Below, one piece after another: positions 21,974 through 34,099 of a stretch of 64,000 bases of DNA. This DNA is from Eucalyptus grandis (Eukaryota; Streptophyta; Magnoliopsida; Myrtales; Myrtaceae), in assembly GCF_016545825.1 (NCBI RefSeq), contig NC_052618.1, forward strand, positions 40,866,196-40,930,195, read 5' to 3'. The notes under the pieces are model-generated. The model searched no databases and was not told the DNA's origin. It was given only the letters and a program-made list of their open reading frames with translations. The first letter of the stretch is position 1; each line of letters starts with the position of its first letter. The position numbers and the translations under genes are program-made.

Positions 21974-22082
21974 ATCATCTTACTCGTAAATGATCGGAGG
22001 TCATTTTTTTTAAGGCCGTGTCCCTGGAACTTTCATTGAATATTTTAACGTGCACCGATCATGATTAATCTGTAGATGTGCC

Positions 22083-24600
22083 TGTTGACACCTATTTTTA
22101 GCAAATCTAGGAAAATAAGGAAAATAAAAATTGCATTTTTGGACAAATAAAAAGAAAAAAATGAAATTGGGGAAATTGATTTGATTAAAGTATGCAAGGA
22201 AATTTGAAATTCGATGAGCATTCGATTTCGATAAATGCGAAACAATTAAAAATCAAAGTGAACAAAGGGCAAGAATTTTTATAAACGGAATAAATCGGAG
22301 CAAAATCAAGTTGATTGCGAAATCTCGCTTTGATTTGCAGCTTTGATTTAATGCGACAGAAGATGGAAACTCGAAAAATATCATTCAAGGTGGCCGTCCG
22401 GAATTAGTATAAAAGAGAGTTTCATTTTTCGTAACCGGGGCGCGAAAAAAATTGAGAGAGAATCCGCTAAAAAAATTTTCGTGAAAAAGCTGAGAGGATT
22501 CGCGAAAGTGAAAAAAAGAGAGAGGAAATCCCATTTTCTCGTCCAAGGTCGTTTCCTTCTTTTTTTTCCTTCTGACAACCTGCAAAAGAAAAGAAAAGGA
22601 AAAGCCAGCAAAAGAAAGAAAAAAGGTGCAGAGAAAGGACGTGTGGCCAGAAAGAAAAAGAAAAAATAGTAGCAAGAGCTACTGTTCGTCTTCTTCGCGT
22701 GGAAGCCCCTGCTCACGCTCGCGTCGCACCTCCTCCGTCCGTGAAACACTGCACCAGCACCATCCGCGACGCCACCGAAGCCCGCTCGCTGCCGCGCCAC
22801 CGCAACACCCGCCGTCCCTGCCTCAACCCGACGCCCGAAGCTCGCGCCGCCTCGACGCCCGAAGCTCGCGTCGCCCCGACGCCGCCTGGGGCTGAAACCC
22901 ATCGTGACCTACAGCCCAGCACTGTCACCGGCGCCTGTGGGACCGCTCGCCGTTGCCTCTGCTCCGACTAACCCGTAGCCGCACCCCCCGCTCCGCCCGC
23001 GACGCCACCCGTCGATCTCCGAGCTCCGCCGCGCCTCCGCACCGCCACCTCGCTGGTTCGCTCGCCTCTGACGCCGCGACCCTCCGTTGCCCCGAGCTCG
23101 AGCCCACCGCCGTCCACCTGCAGCCGCTCCCCGCCGGAGCCCCGACGACCGCCCGGCGCCATTCCCCGTTGATTCTCTTAGGTAGTTTTTATTTTTATTT
23201 TTATTTTAACTTTTTACTTTACTTTTCACTTTACTTATAGTTTAGTTCATTTTACTCTTTTTATTTGTTATGTTATCTTTTGTGTATCTCACTTGATAGC
23301 ATTTTTAGTTTAGTTATTTGATTTGTAATATTGGACATTAATGTCTATAATTTTTGTAGGCATTATCCGCAGGAATTTTGTCCGAATTATTATGATTATT
23401 AATTTGATCCGAGAGACATTGGATCATTTTTTTAATTATTTTAATTATTGGGCTTTTTAGTGGAATTTCAATTGTTAAATCATAATGATTATTTAATTTG
23501 GTCCGTAAGACTTCCGATCAGATTTGTAATTATTTTGATCTCTTTATCGTGATAATTAGGGTTAGAATAATCGTTAATTTGACAACGTGAGACAACGGTT
23601 ATTTTTTCGATTATTTTAATCCTTTATTTTGTTGATATCTTAGATTTAATATTTATTTAATAATTAATTATCTTTTATAAAAAGCTAAAAAAAATCAAAA
23701 AAATCAAAAATAAAAAATTCTGCATGAGCATATAGGTTTAGTAAATCAGACATGTAGGTTTAATAAATTAGAATTTCCTTAGGATTACTTTTTTAGGATT
23801 GCATTGGTAAAAATAAGTTAGGGGTGAACCTAAATAACATTTTTACAAAATAAGGTTTTAGATAATGTTCGCACATCTCAAATCTCATTTTAAAAAAATA
23901 GTTTTCTAAGATAGGATAGGGTTTAAGTCAAATTAATCCCTAGGATAAATTAGAAAATCACCCTTTTTAGATAGATTAATTATGACCTTTATAAATTCTG
24001 AATTTCAATATAAAAAAATCCAAAATACTAGGTGCATGTTAACTAGTTTGCATAATAGGATTATTTAATCAGAATTTGTTCATTAGTGAAGAGGTGCATA
24101 ATAATTAATTTGCATAATAGACCCATTTAATTAGAATTTGCATATTAATAGGATTAAGTCATTTAGTTTAGAAATGCATTTTTATAAAAGAACTCCAATT
24201 TTTAAGAAAATCCAAAAAAAATGATTGCTTGCTTTGTGTGATGCAATTTATTTATTTGAATGTTTTAAATAATGGATGAATACCCGTGTGGTCACCGCAT
24301 TTGCATGATAGTAATTTAGGTTAAAATAAATCAGCTGCCTGCAAAAACAATTTTGAAAAGTTAAAAAGAAATGGTACCGAAAGGGCATTAGAGAAGTCTA
24401 ATGTAACCAAATCCCCGTACCCATAGTCTCTGGTTCGTAGGAGTGAAATAAATCTCCATTTATTTTACTTAGGTGTCTAATCGACCTACCGTGAACCTGA
24501 TTAGTGGCGACTCCTAATTAATAACATTTTGCATGTTAAAAACTTAAACCTTAAGTCGCGAATTGGTATGGTCTTGGGAGAGCCCGAGTTAAGTGTAAAC
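22083..24600 (+). repeat. LTR of a Tat/Ogre-type Gypsy element (plus orientation, right end truncated)
   Basis: It starts TGTTGACACCTATTTTTAGC. AGTATAAAAGAGAG near 22408 is a TATA box. A very GC-rich leader follows (about 22690-23170), then an AT-rich stretch, then GGTACCGAAAGGGC, GATTAGTGGCGACTCC and CTTGGGAGAGCCCG near the right end. The same ordered landmarks occur on the minus strand at 37763-40770, so the two are one LTR family in opposite orientations. Compared with that copy, about 60 bases are missing at the right end. No 5-bp target duplication is seen. GC-rich open frames inside it are compositional and not genes. Confidence 0.75.
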
Positions 24601-25010
24601 GGGGACACCATAGCGGCGATTATGTCACGTTTGATGAATTTCGCAATATTGTGGCGGTGACACTTGCAAATGACATAGCTTCTATCCATTTGGAAAAAAA
24701 TAATCTATCGCCACCAAAATAAAACGATGTCCATTTGAAGCCTTAGGATTTTATCGGGCCCGATCACATCAATCCCCCACATTGAGAAAGGCCATGGCTC
24801 AGAAAATTGGTGCGGCTCTATTGGAGGAACATTTATCTTGTCACCATGGTGGCAACGATGGCAACTCCGAACATGCTGAATACAGTCATCTTCTTACGTG
24901 AGCCAATAATAGCCCTAATCTCATTATCTTCTTAGCCATCATGTGTCCATTCATATGGGGGCCACATACTCCTTCGTGAACCTCCTGCATAATTTGAGTG
25001 GCTTCAGCTG
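24601..25010 (-). pseudogene. Tat-type integrase, N-terminal half (minus element)
   Basis: On the minus strand from about 25010: EVHEGVCGPHMNGHMMAKKI and, after a frameshift, DCIQHVRSCHRCHHGDKINV give the H2C2 zinc finger. PPIEPHQFSEPWPFSMWGID carries the first catalytic Asp (WGIDVIGPD), then KWIEAMSFASVTA and IAKFIKRDIIA. The sequence ends near a YGVP codon set at about 24601, where it abuts the LTR at 22083-24600, so the second Asp and the Glu are absent. It belongs to the same minus-strand element as the RNase H at 25190-26020. Confidence 0.82.
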
Positions 25011-25189
25011 CCCACACACGCATGACAAGACTAAATCATAAGATCTCTTGTACAAATTTTCACCATTGATAAGAACTTTGAGGCCATCTTCATAATGTAC
25101 TTCTGTCGGTGGTGCTTCCCTCGGGAATTCCTATTTTGGATGTAGTTCATGATATCGTAATACCATAGTTTCCCGTCGGACTCTTACGT

Positions 25190-26020
25190 CACTACCATAC
25201 AATAAACCGGTCTTGGCGAACCTCTATTTTCAATGGCTCAACTTCTAATCCGTTAGTGACTTGCAACATAGATGATAAGGTTGCGAGTGCATCTGCAAAT
25301 TGATTGTGAAACCTCGATAAGTATTCGAATGAAACTTCATCGAATTCATTGATCAAATCTTCTAAGGTACTTGTGATATAAGAGCAATTTAGCATCCTTA
25401 GTCTTCCATTCACCTACGGTGCGGTATGATCAACGCGGAATCCCCGAACACTTTTAATTTGGCTACACCCATCTCGATTGCAGCTTGAAACCCGAGGATG
25501 CAAGCTTCATACTCAGCTATATTATTAGTGCATGGAATATCAATTTCTCGGCCCCTCTTTGGGTGATGTTGTTCGTGCAGGGGATATCGAATTGCCCCGA
25601 TGCGGGGAGCCGGACAAGTTGACGGCTCCATCAAAAAACATTGTCCATGAATCTTCATTTACACTCAAGATACGGTCATCCGAGCGATCATCATTATTTG
25701 AGACTACGGATTCTCGGCCAATAAAATCGGCAATCACTCGACCCTTAACCGACTTCATGGCATATATTGCCCACGTCAAATTTTGAGATCAAAATTGCCA
25801 CTTAGCCAACTACCCACCAGAGTACAGTCGATCAAGTAGGTACTTGATAGGATCATTCTCGATTATGAGGAATGTCGATAATGCAATGTCTACTGTCTCA
25901 ATCTATGCAACACCCATACTAGTGCAGCACAAGTTTTTCCACATTAGAATATTTCAGCTCGACTTAGTAATTTTTTACTCGGGTAATAAATGGCTCGTTC
26001 TTTTTTATCAACGAGACTTT
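25190..26020 (-). pseudogene. Tat-type RNase H pair (Ty3 RNase H plus additional archaeal-type RNase H)
   Basis: Reading the minus strand from 26020, KKERAIYYPSKKLLSRAEIF, CAALVWVA and ENDPIKYLLDRLYSGG are the end of the Ty3-type RNase H. They are followed at about 25740-25410 by a second RNase H with WTMFFDGAVN (Asp), TNNIAEYEACILGFQAAIE (Glu) and KLKVFGDSALII (Asp). FEYLSRFHNQFADALATLSS closes it near 25270. A second, plant/archaeal-type RNase H after the first is a known hallmark of the Tat lineage. Catalytic residues of the second domain are present, but the frame is broken near 25680 and 25410. Confidence 0.82.
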
Positions 26021-26044
26021 CCCTAAGCCAACATCGCACCCAAT

Positions 26045-26415
26045 GACTCTCTATGAATGGTGAGGTAAGAATCAAACTCTCGAAGCTGAATGGGTTCAAC
26101 AAAGATTTGAACAACTTAATATGATTGATGAAAAGAGGGTGAAAGCGTTATGCCATGGACAAAGCTATCGAAGAGTAGCTAGGTCATTTTAACCGCAAGG
26201 TTAGACCAAGGCATTTCGAGATCAACGATATTGTTTTGAGAAAAGTCTTACCTATCATCCCCAGATCCTCGTGGGAAGTTTACCCCAAACTATGAAGGTC
26301 CATATATTGTAAAAAGAAAGTCTTCTTTGGGTGGGGCATTAATTCTTGTACAAATGGATGATCAGAATTGCCAAGACCTGTAAATGCTGATGCTGTTAAG
26401 AAGTATTATCCATAA
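26045..26415 (+). pseudogene. Tat-type integrase C-terminal end (plus element)
   Basis: In plus frames: AEWVQQRFEQLNMIDEKRVK, ALCHGQSYRR, then after frameshifts VRPRHFEINDIVLRKVLP, NYEGPYIVKKKSSLGGALIL, VQMDD and a terminal NADAVKKYYP with stop. This is the standard end of Tat/Ogre pol. It faces the opposite way from the RNase H that ends at 26020, so the junction at about 26025 joins two different elements. Confidence 0.82.
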
Positions 26416-28389
26416 ATAAAGTGAAAGGCCTTTGAGCCATTTTGGATTGAATCCGAGCCACTTTAGGATGTTTACATCATGCATTTCATGCATACATATT
26501 GCATCTGCATGTTTGTTCATTTTGCGGGACCTCGATGAAGATTTTACTTGTCCACAAGAGGTTCGTTTCAAAGAGTGCAAAAACTTTCAAAAAATTGCTC
26601 ATCTTCTTTAGAATTTAAGTGACCATGTTCCTTAGAATGCCAAAGAGTTAGTTTAAACTTTAGAGTCAGTTAGAACTCTAGGGGAAATACAGTTAGAATT
26701 CTAGAGATGAACCCATGTGCCAAGCAAAGCCTGTTCCGTCCACAAATGTTGTCCAATCTTACTTCCAAAAAAAAGTCTCCCCAGTAGGGTCAAGGAAACA
26801 TGTCATTTCAGACAAAATTTCATTATATTTTCATTTCCCCGGGAGTTGAATTTAACCAAAATGTCTTTGGAAAACCTGAAAATGATTGTTAAATATGTCG
26901 GGTGGTAGTGCCTAAAATGATGAGAGGCAACCCCTTTACCAAACACGTCCTATACACTCCTTGAGAGAATTGAGTGAAAAGAACCATGTCTTAGGGCATA
27001 GGATTCATTCCTGATGAATACATGATTTGAGATGATAAATGCATTTCATTTCTCAATCCCCAAACACTATTGATATCCTTGCAAGCCACTTCGGGCCAAA
27101 TAGGGAGCATTTCAAAATAACCTATCCAAGAACAACCCATATTGGGGCAAAATAGGAGGTCTTGGTTGAAAATCATGGAGCAAAAGATTAAGAAAGATTT
27201 TATTGCTTTCACTTGCATTAATCTTCTTGTGCTTTAGGCCGGTGATTTCTTATCGAGGCTTCCGAAGCATCCCGGAAATTGACGAAGAGCATTCCGTTCA
27301 CTACCATAAACACAATTATCCATTGCTTAGCCAATTTGAGTCTTATGCAATTCTTTCATAACCCCAGGTGATGATTATCTCCCCACCTTTGGGGCAAGGC
27401 ACATGATTTACCAACAAAATTGAGAATGTTGGTAATGTTTGTAAATGCCACTCGAGAGTCCTAGATGCTCAAAGAGAATGAAAACTAGGGGGCATGAAAA
27501 GCGGTGTGCACAGTAAAAGCAAGGTCAATGCCCATGAAAAAAATGCAAAGAAAAGCAAGAATGTAAAAAAAAGAGTGAAATCCATAATCATGCAAAAAAG
27601 AGCATTCATTGAAAAACAAAAGAAATATTTTGCAAGAGAAAACATGTATTGCAAGCAATATCATTAAAACAAAAGAGCAAAGCTCTCATGTCTCAAGACA
27701 AATTACCCAAAGGACTCTCGGAGATGATTAAATTTCAAGAGTCGAATTTTTGAGAAGTCGTGTGATGGTAATGATGCCAAGATAATCACTCACTTTTTAA
27801 CCTTTGATATCTGAAAGTTTTTCAAGCCTTTCTAAGCCTCACTCAAACCAACACTACAACCTTATCAGAAGTCTCTTCCGATTGGGATGGTTCGAGGATT
27901 GAAATGAGAATATCACATAGGAGCTAAGCTAGAAGGAGTGGAAGCAATCCTATCTTATCTTATCTTCAAGGTTCTTGACTTGTAAACCTGATGAAGATAT
28001 TGATTGAATATTCATTTCTTGGCCTCAAAGTGCATACCTTTTGTGTAAAGCCCATGTGACCAAGCCATCATTACGGTCTATTTAAAAAGACCTTTTGATC
28101 AATGGATTGTATTCAACGTGAGCGTTTCCAAAAACCTTAGACATAGGTTGAGTGAGATTTATCCGAGTGAGATTTAAATAGTTTTCCCATATTAATGGTT
28201 GGGAACAAAAGCCCTTTTGAGAGCTAGTGTGAAAGACCTATTACGTTAGGATATTTCCACGGCATATTTGATTTAACCCTTAAATGGTTAATCGGATCCA
28301 TTTTGTTAAAATCTTCTTTGAAAGGATTTGACAATCAATGTTATTTTGCAAGATGGTTCTCCGGCAATTTTGAAACTAATAACACGATC
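26416..28389 (+). other. 3' untranslated part of the plus-oriented Tat element
   Basis: No open frame with known motifs is present. Long non-coding stretches between pol and the 3' LTR, often holding tandem repeats, are normal in Tat/Ogre elements, and the minisatellite at 28390-29060 and the LTR at 29437 follow in the expected order. Confidence 0.6.
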
Positions 28390-29060
28390 GAAAGACATTC
28401 CTTTCGGTTGAAACCCGTTTGTATACGGTGAGACTATCATACCCGGTCAAAACCCATTTGTATATGGTGAGACCTTCCTCTGATCGAAACCCGTTTGTAT
28501 ACGATGAGACTATCATACCGGTTGAAACCCATTTGTATATGGTGAGACCTTCTTCTCGGTCGAAACCCGTTTTGTATACGGTGAGACTATCATACCCGTC
28601 AAAACCCGTTGGTATACGGTGAGACCTTCTCTCGTGTTCCGAAACCCCGTTTGTATACGGTGAGACTATCATACCCGTTAGAAACCCATTTGTATATGGT
28701 GAGACCTTCCTCTCAGTCGAAACCCGTTTGTATATGGTGAGACTATCATACCCGGTCGAAACCCATTTGTATATGATGAGACATTCCTCTCAGTCGAAAC
28801 CCGTTTGTATACGGTGAGACTATCATACCCGATCGAAACCCGTTCGTATACGGTGAGACCTTCCTCTCAGTCGAAACCCATTTGTATATGATGAGACTAT
28901 CACACCCGGTCGAAACCGTTCGTATACGGTGAGACCTTTTTCTAGTCGAAACCCGTTTTTACACGGTGAGACCTTTCTCCCGATCGAAACCCGTTTTTGC
29001 ACGTGAGACTTTCTCCCAGTCGAAGCCCGTTTTTACACGGTAAGACCTTTCTCCCCGATC
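28390..29060 (+). repeat. minisatellite, 17 units of about 38 bp, partly in alternating pairs
   Basis: Each unit contains a version of CGAAACCCGTTTGTATACGG followed by TGAGAC. Up to about 28930 the units alternate between a form ending GTGAGACTATCATACC and one ending GTGAGACCTTCCTCT, giving a pair period of about 77 bp. The last four units (28929-29060) are all of the second type. It lies between pol and the LTR of the plus Tat element. Confidence 0.92.
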
Positions 29061-29436
29061 TAAACCCTTTAGGTTCATGGGTCCATCCTTAAACCACTAG
29101 GTTCGGGTCATCCTTAAACCTTATCTCTTAGGTTCCGGGTTATCTTTAAACCTTGTCTTCCAAATTTTACTTTATCCTTAAATCATTCCTTTTTCATTTA
29201 GTGATTTCATTGTTTTCATTCCATTCCACGAGAGAGAGAAACAGAGATAGAGTGAATAAACCCCAACAAGAGTTTAGATACCCTCATGAGCAAAGGTAAG
29301 TATCAGGTATGTCCCTAACCAACTATCTTTGATTTTATCTTTTCTATTTTCAAAGTTGAGTCGGCTAAAGATTTCGGGTATCAATTTTATCTTTAAGTGG
29401 AACCTCTTCAAACTTCCACTCAAGAGGGCGGTACAT

Positions 29437-31321
29437 TGACACCAGAAATTTTATCTTTTTTTTAACGTCCATTGTTTGCAAAAATATATAAAAAAAAAAT
29501 AAAGGCAAAAAAAAGAAAACAAAGAAAAGAAAACAAGAAAACAAGAAAACAAAAAGAAAACAAAAGAAAAATGAAATGAAATGAAAAGAAATAAAAAATA
29601 GAAATAAAGAAAACAAAAAGAAAAAAGAAAATAAAAAAGAAAACAAAGAAAGAAGAAAAAAGAATATAAAAGGGGTTTCATTTTTCAATGGGGTTTCTAC
29701 GGAAAAAATTCTCTCTCGACATCTCTCTCTCGATTTTCTCTCGCACTCGGTCGAGCAAAGGGAGAACGAAGCAATCCTTCGTGCGGAAGCCACGTTGATT
29801 CTTGAATCTTCTCTTTCGAAGACTTTTGTGGTGGATTTTTCGCAAGGTGGGGGTTTTAAGTTTTGCAGAAGGTTCCGCTCATTCTCTCTCATGGGTTTTA
29901 TCTTGCTTCATGCGCATGAGCTTTGACGAAGTGGAGTGACTCCACTCATTCTCTCTCAATTGAATGAGAAAGTAGATCGAAGAAGCGGTTCCTCATGATT
30001 TGATCAAAGGAAATTGTTCGTAATCGAGTTTGAAGCCGAGCGAACACCGAAGTCGTTTGTTCCATCATCGTCGAGATTTTCTCTTAGCTTGACAAGTCCC
30101 GAGAATCGAAGATCGGCGTTGGACAGCTCTCGTATTATAGTCGAACTTGATATTCTTCTCGTTCGACAATTCTGAGTGAGATCGAGAAGCTGACTTCATT
30201 GTCGTTGAAGAGGTGGACATCTCCGAGGAGGGTCTTCGCTGGTTCAATCGACGCGGTGGTGGATTACTGCAAGGATGACACCAGCGTTTCTCTCTTCGCG
30301 GATCGGAGGCATTCTCTTGAAGATTTCTCGGTTTGAGGCAAGGATTGGTGACATCGGCGGGCGACGTCGCGCAACCAATCTTCTCTGCGGATCGGGCTCA
30401 CCGGATCGGTGAGCTCTCTTTCTATCCCTCTCGATCCGTTAGGGTTTCGGTTTTGTTCTCTCTTCGATTCCGTTTGGGTCGTGTAGTTCGATTTCTCCTT
30501 CTTGCTCGCTCTCTCTTGGTGATCTTGCTCTTGGCTGAATCGCGTTCTCGTGCGTGGATCGCGTCCTTCCGGAGCTCGAGGTGTAGGGGTTCGGAGCTAC
30601 CCGAGTTTGGAGGTCTCAACTCGGCTCCCAGGGGCGAGAGCGGAGTAGATTCGCTGGTGTTGAAAGAGCAATAACATAGAGTTAGCTTCAGTTTTCATTC
30701 AAGGTACGTTGAACATAAATTCATCTTCCATATCCGGATGTTCATTGGGTTGAAAAGTAGTTTGAGGATTCTGATTTCTGTTTATGAAAACTTACCTGCT
30801 ATCGAAGTTCATTAGTGTCTCGAGCACAATATTGTTGTTGTGATAGTTTGGTTGTGCTTTCCTGTTTAGCATTGCATTTTGGACTCATGGCCGAGATGCA
30901 TACTTTCTACTCGATGAAATGCTCAGCATGTTCTGATTTGTCCACCGAAAGTGAATATGATTACATGTTCTGTTATGTGAGGAATAGCACAAAAATGATG
31001 TATGTGTACACATTGATAAGAACCTTAATTTGATGATCAATGATCACGAACTTGAGGTTGATTGAGTTTGATTTCTATTAATTTGCAATTTCGTGTGTTC
31101 GTGATAGACTTTCTGTTTTGGCTTGAATGAAGTGATAAATGAGGCTAGTGGCGACTCACTGTATATTTTTAGGTTGTTAAAATACCTAGATCATAGAAAT
31201 AAATCTCTTTGTCACGCGGAGTATGAGCTTGGGAGAGCTCGCGATCTTGAATAAGTACCCCTAAACCCGACCTTTCCCCTCCTTGGACATTTTCGAGGGG
31301 CGGCGAGATCGGGTCACGACA
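29437..31321 (+). repeat. 3' LTR of the plus-oriented Tat element (1885 bp)
   Basis: It begins TGACACCAGAAATTTTATC after a purine-rich CAAGAGGGCGGT and ends GATCGGGTCACGACA. A TATA-like AATATAAAAGGGG is near 29663, and GGCTAGTGGCGACTC and GCTTGGGAGAGCTCG lie near the right end, landmarks shared with the other two LTRs. It lacks the GGTACCGAAAGGGC block, so it is a different LTR subfamily from those at 22083 and 37763. Confidence 0.75.
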
Positions 31322-31620
31322 GCCTTGTAATGAAAGGTTCCTCATGGGGTGATAAATGCGGTTTTCTCCTTATCTACCTCTTTCATCCTTATTTGATTGT
31401 ATCCAGAAAAAAACCATCCACAAATGAGAATAGCTCAAATCCGGCGGTGCTTGTCAGCAAGGACATCTATGTGAGGTAGCGGGAAGTCATCTTTTGGGCT
31501 AGCCTTATTCAAGTCCCGATAATCGACACAAACTCGAACTCGACCATCCTTCTTCACATCAAGCCCACGATGTTTGCTACCCATTCGGGGTATTGCGAGA
31601 CTTCAATGAATCCGACTTTT
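31322..31620 (-). pseudogene. Tat-type reverse transcriptase, N-terminal part (minus element)
   Basis: On the minus strand, in shifting frames, KKDGRVRVCVDYRDLNKASP, KDDFPLPHIDVL, FSGYNQIRM, KEKTAFITP and GTFHYKA can be read, the fingers and first palm motifs of RT. The sequence ends at 31322 against the plus LTR. The rest of RT, including the catalytic Y-x-D-D block, is missing; the next part of this element is the RNase H at 26020. Confidence 0.8.
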
Positions 31621-32779
31621 AGAAGCTTCATTACCTCTTCCTCACATCTTCTTCGAGAGCTCGGGCTTAGTTCTTCGCAGCCTTTGCTTCTTAGGAGGCA
31701 TCTCCGGGTTAGTAGGCAAACAATGCTCCACGATTAGCGGGTCTAACCCGGGCATGTCGGCATAGGTCAATGCGAAGATGTCCTTATATTCCTTCGGTAA
31801 CTAAACTAGGCGCTTAGCCTCGTCTTTAGGGGTCGCCTATTTTCACCTCCTTGGCTTCTTGATGTCACTTAAATTAATAGTGACGGTGCCGCTCGGATGT
31901 GAGAGTCTTGGCTTTCATGTTGTTCTCGGCTTTGCTGCACCTCAATGGAATCTTCAATGGAATCCTCGATCGACTCTCCGGGATCATCATTATCAGCACT
32001 TGTTGCATTGGATTGGACCATTTCCACACTTTTTGCATGTTATATGATCGTCCACTGAAACATGAAATAGAAGGATCAGAAAGACAAACAAGGTCAATCA
32101 TATTTTATTTTTTGTGATGATTTTTTTTTTAAAACTCTTTTGCAAAAACATGTTTCAAAACATTTTGACATGAGGAAGCATGATGAAGCCCGGGCCCCTC
32201 GAGTTCTCATTAGATTTTGATTTTGTTTTATCGAAATGGATATCATCACCCAGCTGGTTTGGTGTACCCTCATCATGCCCTAAAAAAAAAACTTGTAATT
32301 TCATTTGAAATTCATCAATCAATTACAATTTATTGAATGGAAAATGCAATTCAAGTCCTAAGAAGAAAGTGAAAAGAAGAAATCGAAAACAATTTCCTAG
32401 AAAGCAATAAAAATTCCCACGCGAGGGAATGTGCAAAAGTGATAAATGGGTTACTCTTGTGGGCGGGGGCCCGTTTCTTCCATAAGTTCTCCATCAATGG
32501 CTCCAATGGAGGGTCATCGAACAAACTTGAAATTCCTTGCGGGGTGTCATCGAGGTTTTCCGTCTTTGAAGGTGTCGGATCATCCATGCCATCCCATCCA
32601 CTTGGAACTATATTGCGGGTATCAAAGTAAGCGGGAGGAGCCGAATACTTCACCATATGAGTCGGACTTCCCTTGGCTGTCGGAGGTATCCATCACTTCA
32701 GCTTCATGTTGCATCATAATTGGAGGACCGAGGGCGTCTCATGAATGTTTGGAGGTGGTAAATTTTGCCTCCCTCGCCC

Positions 32780-33440
32780 TTGCTCGGGTGGCGAGTTATG
32801 CCTTCCCTTCTGTCTTGTCTTCAGGAACTTCCTCCACCTCTTCCATGGTACCACTAACCCGGTCGGGACCTCGAGGGGGCTTCAATGGGGTTTGAATGCC
32901 ACGACCATTTCTTCCAAGCCCATTTCCCGGGACAAAACCATTTCTAACCATTACTCTTCCTACCATGAGGGCGGCATACGAAACCTCGGGGTGGGCGCGA
33001 TGAACCTCGAGAAGCATGTATAGTGAATCTAACTCAAATGAGTGGTAACTTGATTCGAGCTCGAATCCGGCTCTACATAGGGGATAACCGTCTCGTGATA
33101 AATCTGGTGGTCTTCTTCACCATACATTGACTTCCTTCGATACAAATTTTACAGCTTGATGTAGACTTGAAGGCCCACCCGAGTGTATCCGGGGCGACCT
33201 AGCAGAAAATTGACCGCGGTAGGGATATCCGGCACTTGGAAATGAATGTTGAAGGCGACCCGGCCCTATTTGCACGTCCAGATGGATTTCCCGATCACCT
33301 CATTTTTCGTTCCATCAAAAGCTCTCACGAAGTCTTCGTAGCATGTATCTTGGACGGAGTCTACCTTGGGCGGTGAAGAGTGGCCGGTGGACATATGTTT
33401 AGGGCTGACCCATTATCAATGAGCACTCGAGACACATGAG
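32780..33440 (-). pseudogene. Tat-type aspartic protease and G-patch-like region (minus element)
   Basis: The minus strand near 33430-33385 gives HVSRVLIDNGSALNICP, the protease active site with D-N-G-S. DIPTAVNFLLGRPWIHS follows near 33235-33180. At 33017-32796 comes SYAALMVGRVMVRNGFVPGN with GLGRNGRGIQTPLKP, the glycine-rich G-patch-like segment usually found between protease and RT in Tat elements. Frames change between the pieces. Confidence 0.78.
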
Positions 33441-34099
33441 AAACCTTGTGTGATAGATATATAGAGTGCTTTATTATGCCCCACTTTTGCCCTCGAGGGG
33501 AATTCCTCATCGGAAAAAGCAATCATGTCATTGAGAAGGACCGATCCCACAAAATCCTCCCCGGCTTATACTGCCTCCAACTATTTCGGGTACACCGAAT
33601 TTCACTAGCACCTTCATCAACAACTTTTTGATGCACGAGAGGAGGTTTGGAGGAGCTCAAGCAAGAGATGCGAGCAGCATCTTTCGTAATTGATCGACGA
33701 TATTATACTCACTTGCTTTAATCACGGCCAAATTCATTAGCCTCTTCGTCGGTGACGGGCTTTGCGAGTTGAGCATTATTTTGAGCATAAGTTCGACCCG
33801 GACCTTGTAACGAGGTCAACATCTAGGTCATAAGACCAATGCACCGCTTTATTGACATACTCATACGGCTGAGGCATCTCAATCACAATCTCCTCATCGA
33901 TGCATCTTCAAGTGAGGGCATATCCATGACGTGGATCTTCTCTCTTTACCATCATCGAAACCTGCTCTTCCTCCCGATCGATAATGATATGAGAAATAGT
34001 GGAAACTATGCAGTTATGGTCAGCATATACAATGATGCCATTATCCACCATTCGGCAACTCTTTCTTTCATCGGTGATAGGGAACATCTTCTCGATGTT

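Noticed and set aside
22381..23240. Several open frames of 60-173 codons rich in Arg, Ala and Pro
   Set aside because: They overlap on both strands and follow the GC-rich composition of the LTR leader. The matching region of the inverted LTR (39600-40700) shows the same effect with unrelated peptides.
28390..29060. Regular repeats and spacers that look superficially like a CRISPR array
   Set aside because: The spacers are of only two alternating types, the region sits in a plant retrotransposon 3' part, and there are no cas genes. It is a minisatellite.
29365..29892. A 175-codon minus frame with a Phe-rich stretch
   Set aside because: It is produced by an A-rich tract (GAAAACAAAAG-type) inside the LTR at 29437-31321. 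No family resemblance.
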